Source: an uncultured Clostridia bacterium
GTDB lineage: Bacteria > Bacillota > Clostridia > Christensenellales > Borkfalkiaceae
Direction: 5' to 3'
Length of the DNA: 12,715 bases
NCBI GenBank assembly: GCA_904501815.1
Contig: CAJGCN010000033.1
Location: forward strand, 1-12,715
The notes under the pieces were generated by a model that did no database searches, was not told where the DNA came from, and saw only the letters and a program-made list of their open reading frames with translations. This document shows, piece by piece, positions 1 through 6,966 of the stretch; the first letter of the stretch is position 1, and each line of letters starts with the position of its first letter. The position numbers and the translations under genes were made by a program.

Positions 1-368
1 GACTTATCGCCTTTGACTTTGGCGACGCGGTGCGTATAGCGGCGTCGACGGGGGAAGAAGACGAGAAAGACCTTTTGAAAGTTGCTGTTGATATGGAAAA
101 ATACGAAGCGTTTGCGCGCGGGTTCGTCGGTGCGGTCAAAGAGCTTTTAACGGACGAAGAAAGAAAAACGCTTGCGCTTGGTGCGGTGGCAATGACGGTG
201 GAATGCGGTATGAGATTTTTAACCGACTATTTGGACGGGGACGAGTATTTCAGAACGCACTACGAAGACCAAAACTTGGTGCGGGCAAGATGTCATTTGA
301 AGCTTGCCAAGAATATGATTGAAAGACTTGACGAATTGCAAGCTATCGTACAAAAATACGCGCAATAA
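1..368 (+). CDS. C-terminal part of a NahK-like sugar kinase (aminoglycoside phosphotransferase fold), cut by the left edge
   Basis: The reading frame is open from base 3 to the TAA at 366-368, so the gene begins outside the window; the GTG at 30 is internal. The visible residues include a DFGDAVR stretch, then a TGEEDEKDL segment, and near the end an ECGMRFLTDYLDGD stretch followed by an NLVRARCHLKLAKNM-like helix. These match what I know of the C-terminal half of N-acetylhexosamine 1-kinase (NahK) and related phosphotransferases, which phosphorylate the anomeric carbon of GlcNAc or GalNAc using ATP. The kinase catalytic loop is upstream and not seen, so activity and substrate cannot be judged. 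It is followed 16 bases later by a strong terminator, so it ends its transcription unit. Confidence 0.7.
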   Translation, partial: LIAFDFGDAVRIAASTGEEDEKDLLKVAVDMEKYEAFARGFVGAVKELLTDEERKTLALGAVAMTVECGMRFLTDYLDGDEYFRTHYEDQNLVRARCHLKLAKNMIERLDELQAIVQKYAQ

Positions 369-384
369 TTTTATAAAAACCAAA

Positions 385-420
385 CTCCCGTCGGAATTCC
401 GACGGGAGCGTTTATTTCTT
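385..420. terminator. Bidirectional Rho-independent terminator
   Basis: A perfect 10-bp stem (385-394 with 399-408) closes over an AATT loop and is followed on the plus strand by a T-rich run, cgtttatttctt. On the minus strand the same hairpin is followed by TTTGGTTTTTATAAAA. It therefore can end both the kinase gene from the left and the small minus-strand gene whose stop codon begins at 414, within the plus-strand T-run. Confidence 0.85.
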
Positions 421-498
421 CATTTTAAAAAGTGCCATTAAAAATACTCCGAAGTTTCCGCCGACGAAAAAGCCGACGGCGAGTCCTGCCCAAAACAT
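412..498 (-). CDS. 28-residue single-pass membrane protein, DUF3789-like
   Basis: An ATG at 498-496 is preceded by a perfect AAGGAGG ribosome binding site (510-504) with a 5-nt spacer, and a 28-codon frame runs to a TAA at 414-412. The peptide starts MFWAGLAVGFFVGGNFGVFL and ends with a short Lys/Met-rich tail, MKK. It is one hydrophobic Gly-rich helix with a basic C-terminus, so it probably spans the membrane with the tail in the cytoplasm. The pattern of a short start, G-x-x-x-G spacing and a terminal M-x-x-L-F resembles the tiny DUF3789 proteins I recall from Bacillota, whose function is unknown. The strong RBS and the terminator just past the stop make it a real gene rather than chance. 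No partner is obvious. Confidence 0.75.
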   Translation of the reverse strand: MFWAGLAVGFFVGGNFGVFLMALFKMKK

Positions 499-562
499 AC
501 GCGCCTCCTTGCTTTTTTTTAAGTATTGACGAAAATTTATCCGAATATACTTCGCCTATTAC

Positions 563-592
563 ACTATACGCAAAAAAGAAAAGTTTTGACAG
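563..592 (-). promoter_or_regulatory. Possible sigma-A promoter for the 28-residue membrane protein
   Basis: On the minus strand CTGTCA (592-587) and TATAGT (568-563) are separated by 18 nt. This would start transcription near 556 and give a leader of about 55 nt. The -35 box is only a 4/6 match, so the call is tentative. Confidence 0.35.
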
Positions 593-648
593 TCTTTAAA
601 GGCACAAGAGCGACTTTGCTTTGTATATAATAAAGAGTGGAGGTGGGT

Positions 649-1320
649 ATGAAGGTTTGTTGCGTGAGCAAGGAATCTCCCCGCGCGTTTGCAAAAAAAG
701 CGACGGGGGAACAGGCAGATTTGTTCGTGTTTGGCTTTCAAGGCGTGGAAGCGGTCAGCTATGAACGGGAGCTAAAAGGCGAAACGGGATATTTTGAAGA
801 GCTTGCCCGTCTTTCCAAAGAACGGAACGCCGTCGTCGTTTGCGGGTTCGTCACGGACACGCGCGGGCTTAAACGGAAATCTGTTTTAGTGGCGGAAAAC
901 GGGCGTATTTTAGGAGTTTCGGATATGCTCAACGTGATAGACGGCGAGTGGAATGCAGGAGCTTGCGCTCGTGTTTTTGAAACGAAAAAAGGAAAAATGG
1001 GGGTTATCGTTGCGGAAGATTTATACTTTTTTGAAGTGGTGAAAGCTCTTTGCCTTGCGGGCTGTGATTTTATCGTGTGTCCGTTCGGGCAGGGGGCGGG
1101 GGCGATTGAGCTCGTAATGCTTCGGGCGAACGCTTTTTCATTCGGTGTTCCCATTTTATTTTGCGCCAAAGGCTACGCAGTTTCCGTCGGCGTTTCGGGC
1201 GAAGTAGAGTTTTCTTCGCCCAAAAGTCCCGTGTATTTTCCCTTTGAAACGCTGAAAACCTATCATTTAATCGAAACTCGCCAACGCGGTTTTAGTAAGT
1301 CGCTTAAAAAGGAATATTAA
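649..1320 (+). CDS. Nitrilase-superfamily (carbon-nitrogen hydrolase fold) protein, apparently without a catalytic triad
   Basis: The ATG at 649 is chosen over an upstream GTG at 637 because GGAGG (639-643) lies 5 nt before it and the GTG sits inside that site. The product is 223 residues, shorter than the usual 250-300. The fold signature is visible: an ADLFVF strand (23-28), a GRILGV turn (85-90), a GKMGVIVAEDL strand (115-125), LAGCDFIVCPF (136-146) and a LRANAFSFGVPI segment (158-169). In active nitrilases these places hold Glu (in a PE motif), Lys and Cys (IC-Y-D). By hand alignment they are Phe30, Met93 and Ala122 here, so hydrolysis is unlikely and a binding or structural role is more plausible. 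It stands alone between terminators, convergent with smpB. Ligand and partner are unknown. Confidence 0.7.
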   Translation: MKVCCVSKESPRAFAKKATGEQADLFVFGFQGVEAVSYERELKGETGYFEELARLSKERNAVVVCGFVTDTRGLKRKSVLVAENGRILGVSDMLNVIDGEWNAGACARVFETKKGKMGVIVAEDLYFFEVVKALCLAGCDFIVCPFGQGAGAIELVMLRANAFSFGVPILFCAKGYAVSVGVSGEVEFSSPKSPVYFPFETLKTYHLIETRQRGFSKSLKKEY

Positions 1321-1346
1321 AAAAGTCGCTTTTAAGCGACTTTTTT
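1321..1346. terminator. Bidirectional terminator shared by the nitrilase-like gene and smpB
   Basis: GTCGCTT (1325-1331) pairs with AAGCGAC (1334-1340), flanked by AAAA on the left and TTTTTT on the right. It reads as an intrinsic terminator on both strands between two converging genes. The first copy of GTCGCTT, at 1299-1305 in the coding end upstream, could also pair with the right arm. Confidence 0.85.
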
Positions 1347-1350
1347 ACGG

Positions 1351-1803
1351 TTAAAATCCCGCTTGTTTAATTTCCCTATCAGTATCCCGCTTGCGGTCGC
1401 GGTCGGCAATCGATTGTTTCTTATCAAAGGTATGTTTGCCTTTGCAAAGGGCGATTTCCATTTTCACGAGCGCGTCCTTTAAATAAATTTTTAACGGTAC
1501 GAGCGTGTAGCCTTGACGATTGATTTTTCCTGCAATCTTGGCGATTTCGCTTTTATGCAAAAGTAATTTTCTATCCCTTCGGGTGTCTTTGGTGCTGAAT
1601 GCGTCCGACTTATCGTATAAAGCGATATGCATATTTTTCACGGAAACGGTGTTTCCGCGCACGAAACAAAAGCTGTCGTTCATATTCACCGCGCCGTCCC
1701 GTAAAGACTTAATCTCATTTCCTTCCAAGACGATACCCGCTTCGTATTTTTCTTCAATAAAATATTCAAAAGACGCGCTTTTGTTTACCGCAATCACTTT
1801 CAT
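1351..1803 (-). CDS. smpB: SsrA (tmRNA)-binding protein SmpB
   Basis: SmpB binds tmRNA and brings it to ribosomes stalled without a stop codon, starting trans-translation. The 150-residue product has the normal length. It shows the family pattern from end to end: an N-terminal NKSASFEYFIEEKYEAGIVL segment, GNEIKSLRDG, an RRDRKLLLHKSEI segment, TLVPLKIYLKD, and CKGKHTFDKKQ leading to the basic C-terminal tail (D-R-x-R-x-x-D-x-x-R). That tail enters the mRNA channel in known SmpB structures. The ATG is preceded by AAAGGAG about 10 nt upstream, and only 19 nt separate it from the rnr stop codon, so it is co-transcribed with rnr. RNase R degrades the faulty mRNAs released by trans-translation, which fits the pairing. 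The tmRNA gene itself is not seen here. Confidence 0.97.
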   Translation of the reverse strand: MKVIAVNKSASFEYFIEEKYEAGIVLEGNEIKSLRDGAVNMNDSFCFVRGNTVSVKNMHIALYDKSDAFSTKDTRRDRKLLLHKSEIAKIAGKINRQGYTLVPLKIYLKDALVKMEIALCKGKHTFDKKQSIADRDRKRDTDREIKQAGF

Positions 1804-1822
1804 AATCCGTTCGCTCCTTTGG

Positions 1823-3925
1823 TTAGTCGTTTTTTGTTTTTTCTAAAAATAAAAATTCCGTTCTGCGCCGAGCAAAGTCTACGCCGACGACTTTTACGCG
1901 TATTTCTTCGCCGATAGAAAAGCTGATTTTCGAGCCTTTGAGCAAGAATTTTTCAGGGATATGCTCAAAGCTTCCTTCTAAAGTTTCAACGGGGATAAAC
2001 CCTTCAATCGTGTTGGGAAGTTCGGCAAACAATCCGTTGTTCGTCACGCCCGAAACCACCGCTTGGTATTCTTCGCCTATCCGTTCGCTCATATACATCG
2101 TCATATATAAAGCGTCTACTTCCCGTTCTGCTTCGGCGGCGTTTCGCTCTTTTTCCGAAGACTGTTTCGCCGCTTCCGCAACGAACCCGCCGTAGGTTTC
2201 TTGCGCTTGGGCGTATTTTCCGTTGATTACGTCTTTGATAATTCTATGAATACATAAATCGGGATATCGACGGATAGGGGAAGTGAAATGGCAATAACAA
2301 CTGCTTGCAAGCCCGAAATGTCCTACGTTTTCAGGGGAATATCTCGCCTTTTGCATAGAACGGAGCATTACGCGGTTTAACACCGAATAAACGGGCAACT
2401 CTTCTGCCGATTTTAAAAGATTTTGATAATCGTAAGGCTTCACGTCGTCGGGAACGAATCGGGCGTTTAAGCCGAGCGACTGCGCAAATGCGCGGAAGGT
2501 GGTCGCTTTTTCTTCGTTTGGCTTTTCGTGGATACGGTAAACGAAAGGAGCTTCGATAGACTGCATAAATTCCGCAACCGTTTCGTTGGCAAGCACCATA
2601 AACGCTTCAATAATTTGATGGGAAAAAGCCCGTTCGTAGTCAGGGATAATAATTTCGTCGTCCGTTAAAAGAATTTTGGCTTCCTTTACGTCAAGCGTGA
2701 TACTGCCTTTCTTTTGTCGATTAGCTTGTAGAATACGGGTCAATTCCGCAAACAAGAAAACGGTATCTTTTACGTTGGCGTATTTTTCGCTTACGCTTTT
2801 TTCACCGTCTAAAATGGCGGTGATTTCGTCGTAGGTCATTTTATGCGCGGAGCGGATTATCCCTTCTACGATTTCGCTGTCTTTCACGTTGCCTTTTTTG
2901 TCTATGCGCATCAAACAAGAAAGGGTCAAGCGGTCTTCGCCTTCGTTTAAAGAACAAATGCCGTTGGAAAGCGCGCGCGGGAGCATAGGAAGCACACAAT
3001 CGGGAAAATACACGCTCGTACCTCGTTCAAAGGCTTCTTTATCGAGAATAGAACGATAGCCAACGTAATGTGAAACGTCCGCGATATGCACCCCTAACAA
3101 ATATTCGCCGTCGATTTTTTCAAGGGAAATCGCGTCGTCGATATCCCGCGTGTCTGCGCCGTCGATCGTCACGATAAGCTTATCCCGAAAATCTCTGCGG
3201 TTTTCAAGTTCGGCGGGGGAAATCCCTTTCCGTTCTTGGTTTTCCGCTTCTTTTTCTACTCGTTCGGGGAATTCTTCTCGAAGATTAAAAGAGCGAATAA
3301 TCGAAAGCTCTTCCGCAAAAAAATCTTCTTCGTCGCCTAAAATTTCAATAATCTCTCCGCCCGGCGCTTTGCCTTTGGGATAATCGGTGATTTTTGCAAC
3401 CGCTTTCACACCGTTTGGAATTTCAAAACAGTTGGAAAGGGGGATATAAATTTCCGAAAAATACCGTTGGTCGTCGGGGTAAAGATACCCCGCTCGTTTG
3501 TCTTTTCGAAAAGTGCCTACGATTTGCGTGTAGCCCCGCTTTAAAATTTTTACGACGGACGCTTCGTCATCAGACCGACCGTAAACGCGCTCGGCAAGTA
3601 CTTCGTCGCCGTGTATTGCGCCGTGCAAATTTTTATGCGCGATAAAGAAATCGGTTTCAAAGCTTTCTCCGCTCGGGCGCAAGAACGCAAACCCGCGCTC
3701 GTTGCCTGAAAGTACTCCTTGAATAAGCCCTAATTGCTCACTCGTTCCATACCTGCCCCCGTCGTTTTTGAAAATTACGCCGTCTTTTTCTAAATTTTCG
3801 AGCAAGTCGATCATTCGCCGTTTTTCCCGATAAGGGATTTTGAGAATTTTTAAAATTTCATCAATCGTTTTATTGCCGAGCGTGCCGTCGAAAAACAGCT
3901 CGGATATTTGTTCTTTCGCACTCAA
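1823..3925 (-). CDS. rnr: Ribonuclease R (3'-5' exoribonuclease, RNB family)
   Basis: This is a processive 3'-5' exoribonuclease that digests structured RNA. The 700 residues show a winged-helix-like N-terminus (about 5-65), two cold-shock domains (about 68-195), the RNB catalytic domain (about 245-565) and an S1 domain (about 617-695). The catalytic aspartates sit in TIDGADTRDIDDA as Asp255, Asp261, Asp263 and Asp264, with the same spacing as in E. coli RNase II (201, 207, 209, 210). HFTSPIRRYPDL at 546-557 is the second RNB signature. The start is a TTG (3925-3923): a TGA lies directly upstream in frame, the next Met is residue 38, and AAGGAGG lies 9 nt before the TTG. It sits between secG and smpB, a common Bacillota order. 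Confidence 0.96.
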   Translation of the reverse strand: MSAKEQISELFFDGTLGNKTIDEILKILKIPYREKRRMIDLLENLEKDGVIFKNDGGRYGTSEQLGLIQGVLSGNERGFAFLRPSGESFETDFFIAHKNLHGAIHGDEVLAERVYGRSDDEASVVKILKRGYTQIVGTFRKDKRAGYLYPDDQRYFSEIYIPLSNCFEIPNGVKAVAKITDYPKGKAPGGEIIEILGDEEDFFAEELSIIRSFNLREEFPERVEKEAENQERKGISPAELENRRDFRDKLIVTIDGADTRDIDDAISLEKIDGEYLLGVHIADVSHYVGYRSILDKEAFERGTSVYFPDCVLPMLPRALSNGICSLNEGEDRLTLSCLMRIDKKGNVKDSEIVEGIIRSAHKMTYDEITAILDGEKSVSEKYANVKDTVFLFAELTRILQANRQKKGSITLDVKEAKILLTDDEIIIPDYERAFSHQIIEAFMVLANETVAEFMQSIEAPFVYRIHEKPNEEKATTFRAFAQSLGLNARFVPDDVKPYDYQNLLKSAEELPVYSVLNRVMLRSMQKARYSPENVGHFGLASSCYCHFTSPIRRYPDLCIHRIIKDVINGKYAQAQETYGGFVAEAAKQSSEKERNAAEAEREVDALYMTMYMSERIGEEYQAVVSGVTNNGLFAELPNTIEGFIPVETLEGSFEHIPEKFLLKGSKISFSIGEEIRVKVVGVDFARRRTEFLFLEKTKND

Positions 3926-3967
3926 TCACGTATACCTCCTTATATAAAGTATATGCCAAAAAGGAAG

Positions 3968-3996
3968 AAAAAAGCGGCTTTCTTTTCAAAAGCCGC
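3968..3996 (-). terminator. Intrinsic terminator or attenuator between secG and rnr
   Basis: On the minus strand GCGGCTTT (3996-3989) pairs with AAAGCCGC (3981-3974) over a 7-nt loop, followed at once by six T (3973-3968). It begins 20 nt after the secG stop. No convincing separate promoter is visible between it and the rnr RBS, so rnr and smpB probably depend on partial read-through. Confidence 0.8.
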
Positions 3997-4015
3997 CGTA
4001 AAATCAAAGAAATGT

Positions 4016-4312
4016 TTAGGAGAAGAAAGGGGGAAGAATATAGAACGCAAACGCCAAGACTAAAAGCACCGCAAGGCAGATAAACGTCCATTTTTTCATT
4101 TTCGCTTCGATAGATTTACCCTTGTTCTTTCCAAAGAACGTTTCGCTCGACCCGCCGAGTGCGTCGATACCCGAAGAGTTGCTGGGTTGAAGCAACACGA
4201 GTACGATAGCGACCAAAGCGGTCACGAACATTAAAATTGCAATTACGCGGCTTGCAAGTTCGTATAAGCCGTAATATTCCGTAGGGGATAAAAGATTGAT
4301 AAGGTTCAACAT
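4016..4312 (-). CDS. secG: Preprotein translocase subunit SecG
   Basis: SecG is the small membrane subunit of the SecYEG channel that aids protein export. The start is the ATG at 4312-4310, giving 98 residues; a longer in-frame extension to 4405 has no RBS, is rich in Lys and Arg, and overlaps the promoter -35 box. Two membrane helices are visible (about 19-41 and 74-95). Between them lies the family's cytoplasmic loop with LLQPSNSSGIDALGG and FFGKNKGK, the conserved GG and F-G-K features. The RBS is modest (AAGGA about 11 nt upstream). SecG is the first gene of the secG-rnr-smpB block, with a good promoter of its own. The C-terminal PPFFS tail is short and otherwise normal. Confidence 0.93.
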   Translation of the reverse strand: MLNLINLLSPTEYYGLYELASRVIAILMFVTALVAIVLVLLQPSNSSGIDALGGSSETFFGKNKGKSIEAKMKKWTFICLAVLLVLAFAFYILPPFFS

Positions 4313-4376
4313 AGCGTTTTCATCCTTTTTCTTAGTTTTCCGTTCAGCGCACTTTCGTTTGCTTGAATACTTAAAA

Positions 4377-4405
4377 ATTATACCATACTCTTGAAAATAT
4401 CGCAA
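4377..4405 (-). promoter_or_regulatory. Sigma-A promoter of secG-rnr-smpB
   Basis: On the minus strand TTGCGA (4405-4400), a 17-nt spacer and a perfect TATAAT (4382-4377) are seen, with TGG just before the -10 box (extended -10). Transcription would start near 4370, about 58 nt before secG. Confidence 0.8.
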
Positions 4406-4442
4406 CTGTTTTTGCGCTCGTTTTCCGTTTTTTTATAAAAAT

Positions 4443-4480
4443 TCCTAAAATTTGCGCCGACGGTGTTTGGCTCGTCGGCG
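4443..4480 (-). terminator. Probable terminator of the pgk-tpiA-gpmI operon
   Basis: CGCCGACG (4480-4473) pairs with CGTCGGCG (4462-4455) on the minus strand, 15 nt past the gpmI stop, with a 10-nt loop. The downstream run (CAAATTTTAGGAATTTTT) is T-rich but broken, so termination may be incomplete. Confidence 0.6.
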
Positions 4481-4494
4481 TAGAGAGAAAAATT

Positions 4495-6069
4495 TTATTT
4501 TTCAAGTAAGGATTTTCCCGTCATTTCTTTGGGTTGGGGAACGTTCATCATATCAAGAAGAGTCGGGGCAAGGTCGGCAAGAACGCCACCTTCTTTCAGC
4601 TTCGCGTTTTGATATTCCTTAGAAACGAGAATAACGGGTACGGGGTTCGTCGTGTGTTGGGTAAACGCGCCCACGCCGTCGTCTGCAATCATTTGGTCGG
4701 CATTGCCGTGATCGGCTGTGACGAGTGCGCTTCCGCCCATTGCAAGGATTTTATCAATGACTTTTTTCACACATTCGTCAACGGTATGCACGGCTTTAAT
4801 AGCCGCCTCCATGACGCCCGTATGCCCAACCATATCGCAGTTGGCGAAATTCAAAATCACCACGTCGTATTCGCCTTTGTCGAGTTCTTCCAAAACCTTT
4901 TCGGTGACGGGGTATGCGCTCATTTCTGGCTGTAAATCGTAAGTTGCTACTTTCGGTGAAGGAATAACGATACGCGTTTCGCCTTCGACGGGCGCTTCTA
5001 ATTTTGCGTTGAAGAAGAAGGTCACGTGGGCGTATTTTTCCGTTTCGGCGATATGCAACTGCTTTAAGCCGAGCGAAGAAAGATACTGCGGGAGCGTGTT
5101 CGTGATCTCGTCGGGCGGGAAAGCCACGCCTACGTTCTCGAAGGAAGAATCGTATACCGCAAAGCCTACGTAGCAAGGGGAAAGGAAACCCGTTTTGCGC
5201 TCAAAACCAAGCGTTGCGCCCGTCTTTGAATCCACGAACGGGAAATTCTTTTGCGAGAACATTCTCGAAATTTGTCTGGCTCTGTCAGGGCGGAAGTTAA
5301 AACAAATAATGCTATCGCCTTCTTCGATAAGCGCAACGGGCTTGCCGTTTTTCGTCAAGTTCGTGGGAAGGATAAATTCGTCCGTCGTGCCGTTTGCATA
5401 CGATGCCTTTACCGCTTCTTCCGCACTGCCTTCGAACTGTACGCCCGTGCCGAGCGTGAGCATATCGTACGCTTTTTCTTCTCTGTCCCAGTTGTTATCG
5501 CGGTCCATTGCATAGTATCTGCCCGAAACGGAAGCGATTTGACCGAAGTTTAATTCGTTCATCTTCGCTTGCAAATCCTTTAAAAAGTCTGCGCCGGAAG
5601 TGGGGGCAACGTCCCGTCCGTCGGTGAATGCGTGCACGTAAACGTCGTCAAGACCTTGTTTTTTCGCCATTTCTACAAGCGCGTAGAGATGTTCGGTATG
5701 GCTATGCACACCGCCTGTGGAAACTAAGCCGAATAAATGCAATTTTTTGCCTTTTTCTTTGGCTGAGCGCATTGCTTTTAACAGCTCCGCGTTTTCAAAA
5801 AACGTGCCGTCCATAATCTCTTTGGTGATTTTCGTAAGGTCTTGGTATACGATTCTGCCCGCGCCGATATTCAAATGCCCGACTTCGCTGTTGCCCATTT
5901 GTCCGTCGGGAAGACCTACGCTCATACCGCTTGCGCCGATTTGCGTGGAAGGGTATTGCGCCGTAAGCTCGTTGATATATTTGCTACCGTCCGCATAAAT
6001 CGCGTTTCCGTTTTGGCTGGGGTTAATCCCGTAGCCGTCCATAATAATAATAGCGTAAGGTGTTTTCAT
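4495..6069 (-). CDS. gpmI: 2,3-bisphosphoglycerate-independent phosphoglycerate mutase
   Basis: This enzyme converts 3-phosphoglycerate to 2-phosphoglycerate in glycolysis using two metal ions (usually Mn) and a phosphoserine intermediate. The product from the ATG at 6069-6067 has 524 residues, close to the usual 510. AGGAG lies 7 nt upstream; a TTG 21 nt earlier sits upstream of that RBS and is rejected. Metal and active-site residues are all visible: Asp11 (IMDGYG), Ser61 in MGNSEVGHLN, His122 in GGVHSH, DGRD at 150-153, Arg260/Arg263 in FNFRPDRARQ, Lys345 in TEKYAHVTFFFN, Asp412/His416 in CDMVGH, Asp453/His454 in TADHGNAD, and His472. It is the last gene of the operon with pgk and tpiA. 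Confidence 0.97.
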   Translation of the reverse strand: MKTPYAIIIMDGYGINPSQNGNAIYADGSKYINELTAQYPSTQIGASGMSVGLPDGQMGNSEVGHLNIGAGRIVYQDLTKITKEIMDGTFFENAELLKAMRSAKEKGKKLHLFGLVSTGGVHSHTEHLYALVEMAKKQGLDDVYVHAFTDGRDVAPTSGADFLKDLQAKMNELNFGQIASVSGRYYAMDRDNNWDREEKAYDMLTLGTGVQFEGSAEEAVKASYANGTTDEFILPTNLTKNGKPVALIEEGDSIICFNFRPDRARQISRMFSQKNFPFVDSKTGATLGFERKTGFLSPCYVGFAVYDSSFENVGVAFPPDEITNTLPQYLSSLGLKQLHIAETEKYAHVTFFFNAKLEAPVEGETRIVIPSPKVATYDLQPEMSAYPVTEKVLEELDKGEYDVVILNFANCDMVGHTGVMEAAIKAVHTVDECVKKVIDKILAMGGSALVTADHGNADQMIADDGVGAFTQHTTNPVPVILVSKEYQNAKLKEGGVLADLAPTLLDMMNVPQPKEMTGKSLLEK

Positions 6070-6096
6070 AATAATTCTCCTAAATATCAAAAGGTA

Positions 6097-6129
6097 GGGG
6101 GCAGGTATGCGTTGAGCCTACCTTCCCCC
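6097..6129 (-). other. GC-rich intercistronic hairpin between tpiA and gpmI
   Basis: On the minus strand GGGGG-A-A-GGTA (6129-6119) pairs with TACC-T-G-CCCCC (6107-6097), 10 of 11 positions, over an 11-nt loop. It is preceded by an A7 run and followed by TACCTTTTG rather than a clean T-run. It could be a weak attenuator or a structure that protects or processes the operon mRNA. Confidence 0.6.
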
Positions 6130-6147
6130 GTTGTTTTTTTGAAAAGC

Positions 6148-6894
6148 TTATTTATCGAAGTTTACGATCGTAGCGAAGTCAGGGGCTTTTAAAGAAGCGC
6201 CACCGATTAAACCGCCGTCGATTTCAGGCATAGCCATAAGCTCTTTGCAGTTGCCCGCGTTCATGCTTCCGCCGTATTGAATACGAAGCTTTTCCGCGCA
6301 CTTAGAGCAGAACATTTCGCCTACCGTTTTACGGATAAACGCAATCGTTTCGTTGGCTTGTTCCGCCGTTGCGGTCTTGCCCGTGCCGATAGCCCAAACG
6401 GGTTCGTAAGCGATTACGATTTTCGTGATATCTTCAATGTCTTTAAGACCTTCGTGGATTTGCGTTGCAAGAACTTCTTCCGTCTTACCGCCTTCTCTTT
6501 CTTCTAAAGATTCGCCGATACAAACGATAGGGGTAAGCCCCGCTTTGAGCGCGGTGAGCGTTCTCTTATTTACGGTTTCGTCCGTTTCACCGAAATATTG
6601 TCTGCGTTCGCTGTGTCCGATAATAACGTATTTCACGCCGTATTCTAAAAGCATAGTGGCGGAAATTTCCCCCGTATACGCACCTTTTTCTGCGAAGTGT
6701 ACGTTTTCTGCGCCAAGATCGATATTCGTGCCTTTAAGCGCTTCGGAAACGGCGGGGATATCGATAGCAGGTACGCATACGACCACGTCGCAGTTCGCTT
6801 CTTTCACAAGGGGCGCAATTGCGTTTACGAGCGCAACGCCTTCGGAAGCGGTGTTGTTCATTTTCCAGTTGCCAGCAATAATAGGTTTTCTCAT
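6148..6894 (-). CDS. tpiA: Triosephosphate isomerase
   Basis: This enzyme interconverts dihydroxyacetone phosphate and glyceraldehyde 3-phosphate; it is a cytoplasmic TIM barrel acting as a dimer. The 248 residues match the usual length. The N-terminal AGNWKMN places the catalytic Lys at 11, IIGHSERR holds the electrophile His94, and AYEPVWAIGTG holds the catalytic base Glu164 and the start of loop 6. YGGSMNAGNCKEL (207-219) and the GGLIGGASL phosphate-binding segment (227-235) complete the site. GAGGAG lies about 9 nt before the ATG. It sits 72 nt after pgk and 78 nt before gpmI, each gap holding a hairpin. Confidence 0.98.
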   Translation of the reverse strand: MRKPIIAGNWKMNNTASEGVALVNAIAPLVKEANCDVVVCVPAIDIPAVSEALKGTNIDLGAENVHFAEKGAYTGEISATMLLEYGVKYVIIGHSERRQYFGETDETVNKRTLTALKAGLTPIVCIGESLEEREGGKTEEVLATQIHEGLKDIEDITKIVIAYEPVWAIGTGKTATAEQANETIAFIRKTVGEMFCSKCAEKLRIQYGGSMNAGNCKELMAMPEIDGGLIGGASLKAPDFATIVNFDK

Positions 6895-6932
6895 AATAGT
6901 ATTCTCCTCAAATTTTATTTTTATGCGTAAGA

Positions 6933-6957
6933 CAAGGGCGAACGCCGTCCGCCCTTG
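6933..6957 (-). other. Intercistronic hairpin between pgk and tpiA
   Basis: CAAGGGCG (6957-6950) pairs perfectly with CGCCCTTG (6940-6933) on the minus strand around a 9-nt loop. No T-run follows, so it is not a simple terminator; mRNA stabilisation or processing of the glycolytic transcript is more likely. Confidence 0.6.
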
Positions 6958-6966
6958 CGAAAGTTT

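Noticed and set aside
586..631. TTGACA (586-591) and TATAAT (626-631) as a promoter for the nitrilase-like gene
   Set aside because: The spacer is 34 nt, twice the workable length. The -10-like box alone would start transcription inside the RBS, so the true promoter remains unidentified.
759..1169. Long antisense open frames inside several genes, such as this 136-codon one
   Set aside because: They are antisense to well-supported genes, have no RBS and show no family features; they follow from the codon use of the real genes.
1321..1350. tmRNA (ssrA) gene next to smpB
   Set aside because: Only a terminator and a convergent gene follow smpB; no tRNA-like ends or tag frame are visible in the window.
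4313..4405. 31-residue N-terminal extension of SecG
   Set aside because: It lacks an RBS, is poor in family similarity, and overlaps the secG promoter.
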